Positions 25,050 through 34,107 of a stretch of 64,000 bases of DNA are shown one piece after another; within the stretch, counting starts at the first letter, position 1; every line of letters starts with the position of its first letter. The DNA is taken from assembly GCA_024689485.1 (NCBI GenBank), contig JAILDK010000037.1:1-64000 (forward strand), read 5' to 3'. The translations under genes were made by a program, and so were the position numbers. Source of the DNA: Fibrobacter sp. Its GTDB lineage: Bacteria; Fibrobacterota; Fibrobacteria; Fibrobacterales; Fibrobacteraceae. The notes under the pieces are model-generated. The model saw only the letters and a list, made by a program, of their open reading frames with translations, had not been told where the DNA came from and ran no database searches.

Positions 25050-27114
25050 TCTTGTTTTCCAGAGCCTTGTAGTGTTTATAAAGTTCTTCCTGCGATCTAA
25101 AGGTTCCATAGCGATTGCGCATGCCCTGCTCGACGATTAGGCGCGCCTCCCGCTTGATCGCGATATCGTAAACCGGAGAATAGACTTCTATCCGATGATC
25201 CAAATTTCGCGGCATCCAGTCGGCAGATCCGACAAAGACTTTGTAATTGTGATAGCTGCCGTCTTCTTCACCGATATCTAAATGTTCCAAGTCCACGCCA
25301 TTGGCAAAAATCAAGATACGGGAATGTTCTAGGTAGCGGTCGATGATCGCATTCACGCGCAGATTTCCGCCGAGTTCCGAGAGCGAAGGGACAAGCGAGC
25401 AGTTGCCACGTACCAAAAGATCCACTTTAACACCGGACGCGGCCGCTTCGTAAATCTTTTTCACCATCTTTTCATCGGTCACATGGTTGAGCTTGCAAAG
25501 GATATATGCGGGGTATCCCAACTGGTGATTGCGAATTTCTTGCTGGATAAGCCGCGTCAATTCTCGGCGCATATCGTTCGGCGAGACCAGTAGTTCCTTG
25601 AACTTGACCGACATATAAGGCTTTTCGATAAATCCAAACAAACGTTCGACATCCTTGACGATCGGCAAGCGTGCCGTGAACTGCAAAAAGTCCGTATAAG
25701 CGCAAGCGTTCCCTTCGTGGAAATTCCCGGTAGAAATGCAAGCGACGTTTCCTTTTTTTGCGGTAATCAGTGTAACCTTGGAATGGATTTTTAAGCCTTC
25801 CACTCCCATGATCACGTGGATGCCCGCGTCCGCCATTTTTTTGCACCAGTCGATATTCGATTCTTCATCGAAGCGAGCAAGCAGTTCTATAACGACCGTC
25901 ACCTTTTTTCCGTTGCGAGCCGCGGCGATCAATGCGCCGATCACCTTCGAATCCTTGGCGAGCCTATAAAGGGTCGTTTTGATTCCTTTGACTTCCGGGT
26001 GTATGGCGGCTTCGCACAAAAGGTTGATGTAGGCATCAAAAGATTGATACGGTACATGAAGGAATCGGTCTCTTTCGCGGACCGCATTCAACAAGACCGG
26101 TTGCATCGCCCAGGCGGGCATGACCGAAGGCCAGGGAGAATATTCAAGTTTTGCGCCTTTCAAAGATCCAAAACGGGGGAACTTCATCAGGTCTTTGTGA
26201 TTTTGATGACGGCCAGAAGGAAGCATCGCATCTACGGAAGAAAGCTTCAAGTGCACCAAGAGTTTTTTCAGCACATCGCGAGGCATCTGTTCTTCATAAA
26301 TGAATCGCACCGGTAGGCCGTTCTTGCGGTTCTTCACTCCGCGAGCAATCTTTTGCAAGGTGCTGCCTTGAATGTTGCTGTCGAGTTCCATTTCTGCATC
26401 TTTCGTCACCTTAAACGACCAAGCTTCCACCTGGTCAAAATCCGAACCCGGGAAAAGATACGGCAACGCGCAGCGGACAACATCGTCCAAGTACATCACG
26501 GAATGTTCCGTCGTCGTTCCGGATTTTGCATCGGGGAGCGTCACAAAACGTCCAAACTTTTTGACCGGGATTTCCACGATGGCGTAATTTTTACGGCAAG
26601 CCTGACTTCTCTTGGATTTTTTCATCAGTCGGATGACAAAATGGATGGCATCTTCCGATAAGGAATTGACGCCTTTGACAGAAGAAAGCCATATCGGGAA
26701 AAGGCTGCCGGCGAGTTTAGAGAGGCAGTATGTTTTCACCGACTCTTGTTGGGATTCATTCAGTTCTTTTTCGGAAAGAAGGTGAATGTGCTTTTGGCGA
26801 AGCCCTTCGAAAACATCCGAAACCGTCTTCTTGAAAACCTGAGAATATTTCGCGTTGAGTTCGGCGATTGTATGAAGAGTCTGTTTGCTACGTTGTCGCA
26901 GTTCTTTCGAATTTTTACCCGTAAGATCCGTGATGCGGTTGAGCGTCGCGACACGGACTCGGTAAAATTCATCCAAGTTGTTGCTGTAGATTCCCAAAAA
27001 TTGCAGACGTTCCATCAGCGGAATTTCAGAGCGTTCCGCTTCGGCGAGGATACGCCTGTTAAAAAGCATCCACGACACATCTCTTTCGATATAGTTTTCT
27101 TCCGTTAATTTCAT
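25039..27114 (-). CDS. ppk1: Polyphosphate kinase 1
   Basis: Reversibly transfers the ATP gamma-phosphate to polyphosphate, normally at the membrane. It has 691 residues with the four-domain PPK1 layout: N-terminal IERDVSWMLFNRRIL, then the catalytic phospholipase-D-like halves. The phospho-acceptor histidine lies in VEGLKIHSKVTLI, and the second half has RILIFANG and NLDHRIEVY. The ATG at 27114 has AGGAG five bases upstream. A GTG six bases earlier is rejected. The gene begins 24 bases after the stop of the second phnE, so it belongs to the phosphonate operon. Confidence 0.96.
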   Translation of the reverse strand: MKLTEENYIERDVSWMLFNRRILAEAERSEIPLMERLQFLGIYSNNLDEFYRVRVATLNRITDLTGKNSKELRQRSKQTLHTIAELNAKYSQVFKKTVSDVFEGLRQKHIHLLSEKELNESQQESVKTYCLSKLAGSLFPIWLSSVKGVNSLSEDAIHFVIRLMKKSKRSQACRKNYAIVEIPVKKFGRFVTLPDAKSGTTTEHSVMYLDDVVRCALPYLFPGSDFDQVEAWSFKVTKDAEMELDSNIQGSTLQKIARGVKNRKNGLPVRFIYEEQMPRDVLKKLLVHLKLSSVDAMLPSGRHQNHKDLMKFPRFGSLKGAKLEYSPWPSVMPAWAMQPVLLNAVRERDRFLHVPYQSFDAYINLLCEAAIHPEVKGIKTTLYRLAKDSKVIGALIAAARNGKKVTVVIELLARFDEESNIDWCKKMADAGIHVIMGVEGLKIHSKVTLITAKKGNVACISTGNFHEGNACAYTDFLQFTARLPIVKDVERLFGFIEKPYMSVKFKELLVSPNDMRRELTRLIQQEIRNHQLGYPAYILCKLNHVTDEKMVKKIYEAAASGVKVDLLVRGNCSLVPSLSELGGNLRVNAIIDRYLEHSRILIFANGVDLEHLDIGEEDGSYHNYKVFVGSADWMPRNLDHRIEVYSPVYDIAIKREARLIVEQGMRNRYGTFRSQEELYKHYKALENKNEK

Positions 27115-27138
27115 GTCCACTCCTGATTTACTTTTGAA

Positions 27139-27957
27139 TTAACAAGCCCGCTGTTTGGATTTGATCCAGATAAAAGCGCGTTCGATGCAGAACGCAATGG
27201 CGAATACGCAAAAGATAGCGAGGCCCGCTGTTCCGTATTCATAGCCTTCGATATGAGTCGAGATTACATATCCGATACCACCCGCACCGACCATGCCGAG
27301 AATGGCGCATTCCGAAAAATTGATTTCAAAGCGCATACCCGTCCAAGCGACAAGTTCAGGGGTTGCCGAAGGCAAGACCGCATTCAAGAAAACAGAAACC
27401 TTGCTTGCACCCGCCGACTGCAACGCTTCTATCGTTTCGGAAGGAACCGCTTCAAAGCTCTGAGCGAATGCCCGTGTAAAGAATGCGGTGGTATGGACGC
27501 AAAGCCCCGCAATGCCCGCCGAAGGCCCCATTCCAATGCAGATCATCATCAAGAGGACCCACACCGGAGTGGGAACCGCACGGAGAAATGTGAAAAAAGC
27601 CTTGACCGCAGACGAAAGGACCCGGCATTTGAAAATATTTTCCGCCGCAAGCATCCCAAAAAAGAGGGAAAGAATCAAACTGTAGATTGTCGAAAGCACT
27701 GCGATGGAAATCGTTTCCAAAAGCGCCGATCCTATCAAGTCAAAATTCGAAAAGTCAAAATGGCCGAGCTTCCAAAACACAATTCCCATTTGCGGAACTC
27801 GGGCAAGCATCTTGGACCATGGAATATCCAAATAGAGAAAGCCGAGAGTCGAAAGTACCGCTATCCCTATTAGAAAGAAGCCCGCCGAACGGTTCTTATC
27901 GACACAATCGATCCGCATTTTTCCCGAAGCGGTCCTGCGAATTACAGCTTCCGTCAT
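27139..27957 (-). CDS. phnE: Phosphonate ABC transporter permease (second PhnE)
   Basis: Inner-membrane permease of a PhnCDE-type importer, 272 residues with about six hydrophobic segments. The ATPase-contact (EAA) loop reads EALQSAGASKVSVFLNAVLP, and the GMVGAGGIGY stretch is typical of PhnE. The start at 27957 forms ATGA with the stop of the preceding phnE. The in-frame extension up to 28182 lies inside that gene and is not real. The two permeases probably form a heterodimer. Confidence 0.92.
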   Translation of the reverse strand: MTEAVIRRTASGKMRIDCVDKNRSAGFFLIGIAVLSTLGFLYLDIPWSKMLARVPQMGIVFWKLGHFDFSNFDLIGSALLETISIAVLSTIYSLILSLFFGMLAAENIFKCRVLSSAVKAFFTFLRAVPTPVWVLLMMICIGMGPSAGIAGLCVHTTAFFTRAFAQSFEAVPSETIEALQSAGASKVSVFLNAVLPSATPELVAWTGMRFEINFSECAILGMVGAGGIGYVISTHIEGYEYGTAGLAIFCVFAIAFCIERAFIWIKSKQRAC

Positions 27958-28733
27958 TCTAAATCCAACTCCTTTCGCAAATAATTGGTGAGAGCATCCA
28001 CCAACAAAACCATCACAGCGATGGCGAGGATGATCGTAAAAGACATGTTGTACTTGAATCCTTTCAAGTACGAAAGCAAAACAAGGCCGATTCCCCCGCC
28101 GCCGACCATGCCGACCACCGTCGAAGAGCGCAAATTCACCTCGATGCAGTACAAGAACCAGGAAATAAACCCGCGCAAGCAAGACGGCAGAATTCCGTGA
28201 AACACAACCTGGATAAACGAAGCTCCTGCCGCTTGCAAGCTTTCCAAATTATCTTGGGAAATATCATCGATCGTTTCGGCAAAGGCACGCACCATAAAAG
28301 CGTAACTGCTAATGCAAAGGGCGATAAAACCCACTCCCGTGCCGATGCCCAAAGACGAAAACAGAATAAAGGCCCAGACGAGCGCCGGAATATTTCGAAG
28401 GAACGTCGCAAAGCCTCGCACAAACTTCGGAGACTTTTGAATCGGGGAAACGCGCTTGCTCGCAAAAAGGGCAGTCACAAAAGCGAGTACGGCAGCGACC
28501 GATGTCGCGGAAAGCGCCATGCAGATCGTTGTCAAGATTCCCTGAAAAATCGCTTTCAGCTTTAAGCCGGTCGGGATTGCGGGCGGAAAGAAATCGTCCA
28601 CAATAAACGCCTGAAAATTTTCCAGGTTGAAGAAAATTTCAAAGGGGTTGTAGCGCGCAAAACAAGTGCTCGCCACAAAAAGGCCCACGATGCAGAAGAA
28701 GAGAATGGAATACAAACGTTTTTCAGACTGCAT
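27954..28733 (-). CDS. phnE: Phosphonate ABC transporter permease (first PhnE)
   Basis: Inner-membrane permease, 259 residues with about six hydrophobic segments. The EAA loop is ESLQAAGASFIQVVFHGILP, and the glycine-rich GMVGGGGIGLVL follows. The ATG at 28733 overlaps the phnC end by 11 bases. An extension to 28922 would run back through phnC and is rejected. It is clearly diverged from its neighbour, so this is an old duplication rather than a recent repeat. Confidence 0.92.
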   Translation of the reverse strand: MQSEKRLYSILFFCIVGLFVASTCFARYNPFEIFFNLENFQAFIVDDFFPPAIPTGLKLKAIFQGILTTICMALSATSVAAVLAFVTALFASKRVSPIQKSPKFVRGFATFLRNIPALVWAFILFSSLGIGTGVGFIALCISSYAFMVRAFAETIDDISQDNLESLQAAGASFIQVVFHGILPSCLRGFISWFLYCIEVNLRSSTVVGMVGGGGIGLVLLSYLKGFKYNMSFTIILAIAVMVLLVDALTNYLRKELDLE

Positions 28734-29529
28734 AGGCCTGCTGCCAATCCTTTTCATCGGAAGTTCCTGCAACCAAATTCGTAACCGATGTACCGTAGAT
28801 ACGTTCCAAAACCGAATCCGAAAGGGATTCCGGTTCTCCGTCAAAGACGATTTCCCCGGCATGCAGCCCGATGATTCTTGTGGAATAACGCATGGCGACG
28901 TCCACCTGATGCAAATTGACAAGGCATGGAATGCCCCGCTTTTGCGCAGTCGATTTCAAAAGATCCATGATGACTTTTGCACTGGACGGATCGAGGGAAG
29001 CAATCGGTTCGTCGCACAAAAGGATCTTCGGATCCTGAATGATCGCACGGGCGATTCCCACGCGCTGCTTTTGTCCACCGGAAAGGCTTCCCGCTTTGTT
29101 GTAGCAGAATTTTTCAAGGCCCATTTCTTCCAAAAGAGTCCAAGCCTTTTCCTTGTCCTCTTCCGGATACAGTCCTAAAATTCCGCGTATACCGCTCATG
29201 TGTCCCAAGCGTCCGTGAAGCACATTCTGCAAAACGGAAAGATTGTAAACCAGATTGTAATTCTGAAAGATCATTCCGATTTTAGAACGGTTCTTGCGAA
29301 GCCTGCCGCCACGAAGCGCAGAAACATTTTCGCCATCAAAAAAGATGTTCCCTTCGGTCGTCGAAATCAGCTTGTTAATGGACCTCAAAAGGGTGGACTT
29401 TCCCGATCCCGAAGGCCCGATGATGGAGATAAATTCTCCCGGGCGAACGGAAAGGGAAACGTCTTTCAAGGCGCAAACTCCATTCCCATAGCGTTTCGTC
29501 ACATGGTCAAAGGTTAAAATCGGTTCCAT
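28723..29529 (-). CDS. phnC: Phosphonate ABC transporter ATP-binding protein
   Basis: Cytoplasmic ATPase that powers the phosphonate importer, about 268 residues. Walker A is GPSGSGKST, the signature is LSGGQKQRVGIARA, and Walker B is ILLCDEPIASLDP. I prefer the ATG at 29529 (MEPILTFDHVTKRYG), which has GGA upstream and begins at the family start. A GTG at 29547 overlapping the phnD stop is possible but has no ribosome-binding site. Confidence 0.95.
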   Translation of the reverse strand: MEPILTFDHVTKRYGNGVCALKDVSLSVRPGEFISIIGPSGSGKSTLLRSINKLISTTEGNIFFDGENVSALRGGRLRKNRSKIGMIFQNYNLVYNLSVLQNVLHGRLGHMSGIRGILGLYPEEDKEKAWTLLEEMGLEKFCYNKAGSLSGGQKQRVGIARAIIQDPKILLCDEPIASLDPSSAKVIMDLLKSTAQKRGIPCLVNLHQVDVAMRYSTRIIGLHAGEIVFDGEPESLSDSVLERIYGTSVTNLVAGTSDEKDWQQAYAV

Positions 29530-29546
29530 CTGATTTTCCAAAAGCA

Positions 29547-30479
29547 CTATTGATTGATATTGTGATTGAGCGTCACGATGGCTTCGTAATCTTCCTTGGA
29601 AGCCGAGACAAATCTTGCGCTCGGGACCTTGATGACCTTCGCAAAGTAAGACGCGTTATCGTACGTCGTCAAAAAGCGGACAAGCTTCGTTTTGAGTTCC
29701 GGAGAGACTGTCTTGCCGATGGTCATCGCCTCTGCAGGAATCGGTGCCGAGGAGTGGATGATTTTGACAGAGCCTTCTTTCGCATTGCCGTTTGCAATTT
29801 CCGAAGCGAGAATCTGGTCGGAAATCGGAACGACATCGACGTCCCCCTTGATAACCGCCTGCAGACCTGCCTGGTGTTTACCGGAGAAGCTGACCGCTTC
29901 AAAGAATTCCCCATTCGTATGGATGATATCGGAATTCAACTTTTCTGCGGGGAACGCGTTCATGATTTCCGATGTCGGCACCAAGTTTCCCGATGTCGAG
30001 TTTGGATCGACAAAGGCGATCTTTTTGCCCTTGGCATCGCGGAGGGTGTTGATTCTTTCATTGTCGCTTTTCGCGATAAAGACGGAGCGGTACGTGGCGA
30101 GCTTTTTGTCTCCGTTCGGAGCCTTCATCACGATCGGTTCCGCGTTCGCGCGTTCCATGGCAAGGGCGACGGAAAGCGCTCCGAGATAAGCCATGTCGGC
30201 CTTGCCCGTGCGCAGCGCTTCGATGATTGCGTTATAGTCCGAAGCCTGGATTTCCTTTACTTCCATTCCGAGGGCCATGCCGAGGTCTTTCGCAAGACCG
30301 TTGCGCGCATCGGTACTCTGTTCCGTGGATTCGTTCGGAGCATAAGCGATGGTGAACGTCTTTTTCGCGGACGTTTCACTGCAACCGTAAATGGAGAAAA
30401 GGCAGGCCGCCAAAATGATTGCCGATTTCAGCAGAAAGATGGCGAACAGTTTTAATTGGGTAATAGAATTCGAATTCAT
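29547..30479 (-). CDS. phnD: Phosphonate ABC transporter substrate-binding lipoprotein
   Basis: 310 residues. A lipoprotein signal peptide ends in the lipobox-like SIYGC, so the protein is probably anchored to a membrane on the periplasmic side. The mature part has the PhnD/PBP2 layout, with TFTIAYAPNESTEQ at the start, MAYLGALSVALA, and the ligand-site loop AFVDPNSTSGNLVPTSEIM. Ligands of this family are phosphonates, phosphite or related phosphorus compounds, and the sequence alone does not say which. Neighbouring phnX suggests a C2 phosphonate. Confidence 0.93.
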   Translation of the reverse strand: MNSNSITQLKLFAIFLLKSAIILAACLFSIYGCSETSAKKTFTIAYAPNESTEQSTDARNGLAKDLGMALGMEVKEIQASDYNAIIEALRTGKADMAYLGALSVALAMERANAEPIVMKAPNGDKKLATYRSVFIAKSDNERINTLRDAKGKKIAFVDPNSTSGNLVPTSEIMNAFPAEKLNSDIIHTNGEFFEAVSFSGKHQAGLQAVIKGDVDVVPISDQILASEIANGNAKEGSVKIIHSSAPIPAEAMTIGKTVSPELKTKLVRFLTTYDNASYFAKVIKVPSARFVSASKEDYEAIVTLNHNINQ

Positions 30480-30482
30480 GAT

Positions 30483-31619
30483 TTAATCCTTTATCCTGTT
30501 GAGGATCTGTAAAACGTTTTCTTTGGTCAGCGGAATGGGATTGTTGTCCGCACGCCCCTTGGTCATACTCTTTTCTACGACTTCCATTAAAGAGTCGTCT
30601 GTCGCGCCCCATTTGGAAAGTCGCGTTTCGAAGCCCGCCGCGGCGAGATACTTTTCGATCAAAGATTGAACTTCATCGATCGATTCGACGCCAAAACTTT
30701 CCAAAAGACGGGGAAGGTTGGAAATCATCGGTTCGTTCAATTTGAAGACTCCGCCGAGAAGCAGCGCCACGGCGACTCCATGCGGAATGTGATAAAGCAT
30801 CGTCAGCGGATACGAAATAGAATGGCAAGCCGTCGTGTGCGTATTGCTAAAGGCAAGCCCTGCGAAAAGGCTGCCTCGGCTTAATATTTCTGCCGCAATT
30901 TTCAGATTTCTCTTTTCAATCACCGCCGGAAGAGCCGTAAACACGGCCCGAATTGCGTCTAACGCGTATATCTTGGAAATATCGTTTGTCGATTTCGCCC
31001 AGTAACTTTCGACGGCGTGGCAGACAGCGTCCAAGGCAGAAGAGACGGCGAGCTTCGTCGGCAGTTTTTCTGTCAGTTTCGAATCCGCAAAGGCGGCGTA
31101 AGCATAATTATCCGTCGTTTCGATCGAGAACTTTTTCAGATTTTCCGAATCCCAGATGGTCGCCCAGCAGGTCACTTCGCTGCCCGTTCCCGAAGTCGTC
31201 GGAACGCCGATCCAGCGGAGAACGCCTTTTTTGTAATCCTTCTCGGCAATTTTCTTGCGCAAATCTTCGACCGTCGCAATTTCTTCGTCACGGATCATGC
31301 AAAGCGACTTTCCAAGATCCAAAACGCTCCCGCCACCTACGGCGATGACCAATTCTACATGGAATCGAAGCGTCTTCTGGTAAAGCGCAAAAAGGTCTTC
31401 GATTTCCGGATTCGAAACGGAACATTCTTCCACCACGGTATTCGGAAAATCTTCCAACAGTTTCTGAAAGCCCTTCTGTTCCAGAACCGACTTGTCCCAG
31501 ACAAGGAGCAGAATGCCGGAATTCAAATCTTTTCGCAAAGCCTCTTTGCAAACATCCGAGAGTTCCGAAAGGCAACCTCGCCCTTGGTAAACGCGTACCG
31601 AATTGTAAAAGTAATTCAT
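30483..31619 (-). CDS. Iron-containing alcohol dehydrogenase, candidate phosphonoacetaldehyde/2-hydroxyethylphosphonate oxidoreductase
   Basis: 378 residues, group III Fe-dependent alcohol dehydrogenase. The NAD(P)-binding loops GGGSVLDLGKS and PTTSGTGSEVT are visible, with metal ligands Asp and His in LDAVCHAVES and two further His in ACHSISYPLTMLYHIPHG. Placed between phnX and phnD with four-base gaps, it most likely interconverts 2-hydroxyethylphosphonate and phosphonoacetaldehyde, a reaction known for this family in phosphonate pathways. A general alcohol or acetaldehyde role (reducing the acetaldehyde made by PhnX) is an alternative the sequence cannot exclude. Confidence 0.75.
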   Translation of the reverse strand: MNYFYNSVRVYQGRGCLSELSDVCKEALRKDLNSGILLLVWDKSVLEQKGFQKLLEDFPNTVVEECSVSNPEIEDLFALYQKTLRFHVELVIAVGGGSVLDLGKSLCMIRDEEIATVEDLRKKIAEKDYKKGVLRWIGVPTTSGTGSEVTCWATIWDSENLKKFSIETTDNYAYAAFADSKLTEKLPTKLAVSSALDAVCHAVESYWAKSTNDISKIYALDAIRAVFTALPAVIEKRNLKIAAEILSRGSLFAGLAFSNTHTTACHSISYPLTMLYHIPHGVAVALLLGGVFKLNEPMISNLPRLLESFGVESIDEVQSLIEKYLAAAGFETRLSKWGATDDSLMEVVEKSMTKGRADNNPIPLTKENVLQILNRIKD

Positions 31620-31623
31620 ATCA

Positions 31624-32424
31624 CTACCTCAACTTTTCATCGATTTTTTTCACCAATTCCGGAAGATCCGCAATGGAATCGATCACGAAATCGGCTCCCG
31701 CTTCCAAAAACTTTTGCTGCGCCGACTGTTTTGCATACCAACGTTCACCGCTCGAAAGCTTGTCGTACTGTTCCTTTGAAAAGCCGAGAACGCTCGAACC
31801 GGTCAAAACACCCACCGACCAGGCTCCCGCATTTTTTCCTTCCGCAATATCGACAAGCGTATCGCCCACCTTGATAACGCACTTCGGCGGATACACCTGC
31901 AAACGTTTCATGCATTCAAAAACCATAAAAGGCTTGGGACGGCTAAAGCCACAGACATCAGGCGTTACGCAGCAATCCACCTCATAACCTTCCTGTTTTG
32001 CCTGCTCGAGAATCGGCTTCATGATTTCCGACGAATATCCCGTAGTACTTCCGATTTTAATGCCTCTGTCTCGAAGTTTTTGAATCGTTTCCGGGACTCC
32101 TTCCATCACATGGCTGTAATTCTGAACGACCGTTTTCAGGTTCGCTTCAAAGAGGTCGTAAATCCTTTCCACATCGGTTTCATTCCAATCTCGATTCTGT
32201 GCATTTTTCCAAAACCTTTTTCCCTGCTCTGTAGAAAGCAGAGTGCGGATGTGGTCCATTTTTTCCATTCCCATCGGACCCGCGATTTCCTCTAAGGTGA
32301 ATTCGATTCCGAATTCACGAAAGGTCTTGTCAAAAATTTGCAGCGGAGCCTGGGAGCCAAAGTCGACAGTGGTTCCGGCCCAATCAAAAACGACCATTTG
32401 TACGGAGTGAACTTTTGTATTCAT
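31624..32424 (-). CDS. phnX: Phosphonoacetaldehyde hydrolase (phosphonatase)
   Basis: HAD-family enzyme that cleaves phosphonoacetaldehyde to acetaldehyde and phosphate in the cytoplasm, 266 residues. The nucleophile motif FDWAGTTVD and the Schiff-base lysine region PMGMEKMDHIR are both present and distinguish it from other HAD proteins. GSTTGY and IKVGDTLVDIAEGKNAG complete the fold. I choose the second of two adjacent ATGs (32424), five bases after GAGG. It is the first gene of the eight-gene phosphonate/polyphosphate unit. Confidence 0.94.
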   Translation of the reverse strand: MNTKVHSVQMVVFDWAGTTVDFGSQAPLQIFDKTFREFGIEFTLEEIAGPMGMEKMDHIRTLLSTEQGKRFWKNAQNRDWNETDVERIYDLFEANLKTVVQNYSHVMEGVPETIQKLRDRGIKIGSTTGYSSEIMKPILEQAKQEGYEVDCCVTPDVCGFSRPKPFMVFECMKRLQVYPPKCVIKVGDTLVDIAEGKNAGAWSVGVLTGSSVLGFSKEQYDKLSSGERWYAKQSAQQKFLEAGADFVIDSIADLPELVKKIDEKLR

Positions 32425-32550
32425 CATAGCCTCTACATTTTCTCTTTTCACGGCTTAATGTAGGTTGCGAATGTAAAGTTCCCATGATTCTGCAGTACGC
32501 TCTCTGTAAAATCGTTTTTCCCCGGTATGGACTGTATTTTTTGAGGATTT

Positions 32551-32619
32551 AAAACAAAAAAGGTTCCCTTCCGCTGGAAGAGAACCTTTCATTTTCACGA
32601 AGCGCGCCGGGTGGCGCGC
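32551..32619 (-). terminator. Terminator region downstream of pta
   Basis: A hairpin at 32561-32587 (arms AGGTTC..CTTCC and GGAAG..GAACCT, loop GCT) is followed on the minus strand by TTTTTGTTTT. A second GC-only stem (GCGCGCC/GGCGCGC, 32602-32619) lies between it and the pta stop. Together they should end pta transcripts before the phosphonate operon. Confidence 0.75.
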
Positions 32620-32627
32620 GAAACGTT

Positions 32628-34067
32628 TTACTTGGCAGCCTGAGCCTGGATAGACGTCAAAGCGATCGTGTAAACGATGTCTTCGACGAGAGCGCCGCGG
32701 GACAGGTCGTTCACCGGCTTTGCAAGGCCCTGGAGCATCGGACCGACAGCGATCACGCCCTGAGCGGAACGCTGGACAGCCTTGTAGCAGATGTTACCGG
32801 CGCAAAGGTCCGGGAACACGCAAACGGTAGCCTTGCCAGCGACAGCACTACCCGGAGCCTTGAGCTTTGCCACGCTTTCGGTCGTTGCAGCATCGTACTG
32901 CAGCGGGCCATCGATTGTGATGTCCGGACGTGCGTCACGCACAGCCTGCGTAGCGGCCATGCAAAGTTCCACGTCGTCGCCCTTGCCGCTCTTGCCGGTG
33001 CCGTAGCTGAGCATAGCCACGCGAGCCGGAAGATCGAAAGCCTTTGCGGTATCGTAGCTCTGGATGGCGATGCCTGCGAGTTCTTCTGCAGTCGGGTTCA
33101 GGTTGATGGCGCAGTCGCCAAACACAAAGACCTGAGACGGGAGGCAAACAAAGAAGACCGAGCTAATAGACTTCACGCCCGGAGCGCACTTGATCACCTG
33201 CAGAGCCGGACGCACCGTGTCTGCGGTAGAGTGGACAGCGCCCGAAACGAGACCGTCGACTTCATCCTTCTTGAGCATCATCGTGCCGAGGAATACCGGG
33301 TCCTTCAAAACTTCGCGAGCCTTTTCTTCGGTCATGCCCTTAGCCTTGCGGAGTTCCACGAGGAGCGGGACATACTTTTCGGCGAGTTCTGCGGTCGGTT
33401 CGATGATTTCAAAGCCTGCCGGAACCGTGAGGTTCTGACGAGCGGCTTCGGCTTCGACGTCGGACTTTTTCGCGATAAGGACCGGGATTGCAATCTTGCG
33501 TTCGTAGGCTTCGATAGCGGCCTTGAGCGTACGCGGTTCTGCGCCTTCCGGGAGAACGATGCGCTTTAAGTTGCGAGAAGCGAGCTTGATCAAATTGCGG
33601 CGGAATTCCGCCTGGGAAATGCGATGTTCGCATTCTGCGGAAAGGATCTTCCGGACCGCTTCTTCGTTAGCGGTGTCGCCGTCGGCGAGCACAAAGGCAA
33701 CGCGGGTCTTTGCAGCAGCAAAGTCTGCAGCGACGATTGCACCGTTTTCATCGGAATCGGCAACGAGAATCACGTCGGCATCGAGAGCGGCAGCGATCTG
33801 GATATTCAAAGTTTCGCTGCGAACGGACTGTTCGAGCGCCACACCGGTAACGACAAAAGCTTCTGCAGCGGAATCCTGCACAGCGCCCACGAGAGCTTCC
33901 ATCGAAGCGTCTGCGCCCTGGGACTGCAAAACGGTCGGCACCTTTTCCGTGGCGACGAAAGATTCTGCGGAAGCGACATTCTTTTTCACAACACTCAGGA
34001 CAGATTCAGCAGCCTGGGCAAGATTCACACCGGCGGAAGCCGGGACAACGAGAAATACGTGTTTCAT
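32628..34067 (-). CDS. pta: Phosphate acetyltransferase
   Basis: Interconverts acetyl-CoA and acetyl phosphate, the step before acetate and ATP formation in fermenters. It has 479 residues: a C-terminal catalytic PTA_PTB domain (about 150-479, with [30 protein letters not shown] and GPLQYDAA) and a shorter N-terminal DRTGG-like part. I chose the ATG at 34067 with GGAG seven bases upstream. An ATG 12 bases earlier overlaps that site. ackA is not in the window. Confidence 0.95.
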   Translation of the reverse strand: MKHVFLVVPASAGVNLAQAAESVLSVVKKNVASAESFVATEKVPTVLQSQGADASMEALVGAVQDSAAEAFVVTGVALEQSVRSETLNIQIAAALDADVILVADSDENGAIVAADFAAAKTRVAFVLADGDTANEEAVRKILSAECEHRISQAEFRRNLIKLASRNLKRIVLPEGAEPRTLKAAIEAYERKIAIPVLIAKKSDVEAEAARQNLTVPAGFEIIEPTAELAEKYVPLLVELRKAKGMTEEKAREVLKDPVFLGTMMLKKDEVDGLVSGAVHSTADTVRPALQVIKCAPGVKSISSVFFVCLPSQVFVFGDCAINLNPTAEELAGIAIQSYDTAKAFDLPARVAMLSYGTGKSGKGDDVELCMAATQAVRDARPDITIDGPLQYDAATTESVAKLKAPGSAVAGKATVCVFPDLCAGNICYKAVQRSAQGVIAVGPMLQGLAKPVNDLSRGALVEDIVYTIALTSIQAQAAK

Positions 34068-34107
34068 AACTAACTCCATTTCGTATTCTTGCCGTAAAAA
34101 ATAGCAT

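Noticed and set aside
27957-28182. Long N-terminal extension of the second phnE
   Set aside because: It lies inside the first phnE in another frame and lacks hydrophobic or conserved sequence. ATGA coupling at 27957 is clear.
32425-32560. Pho box or sigma-54 promoter before phnX
   Set aside because: TACATT-type repeats are visible on the minus strand, but neither a CTGTCAT-type pair nor a GG-N10-GC promoter is present.
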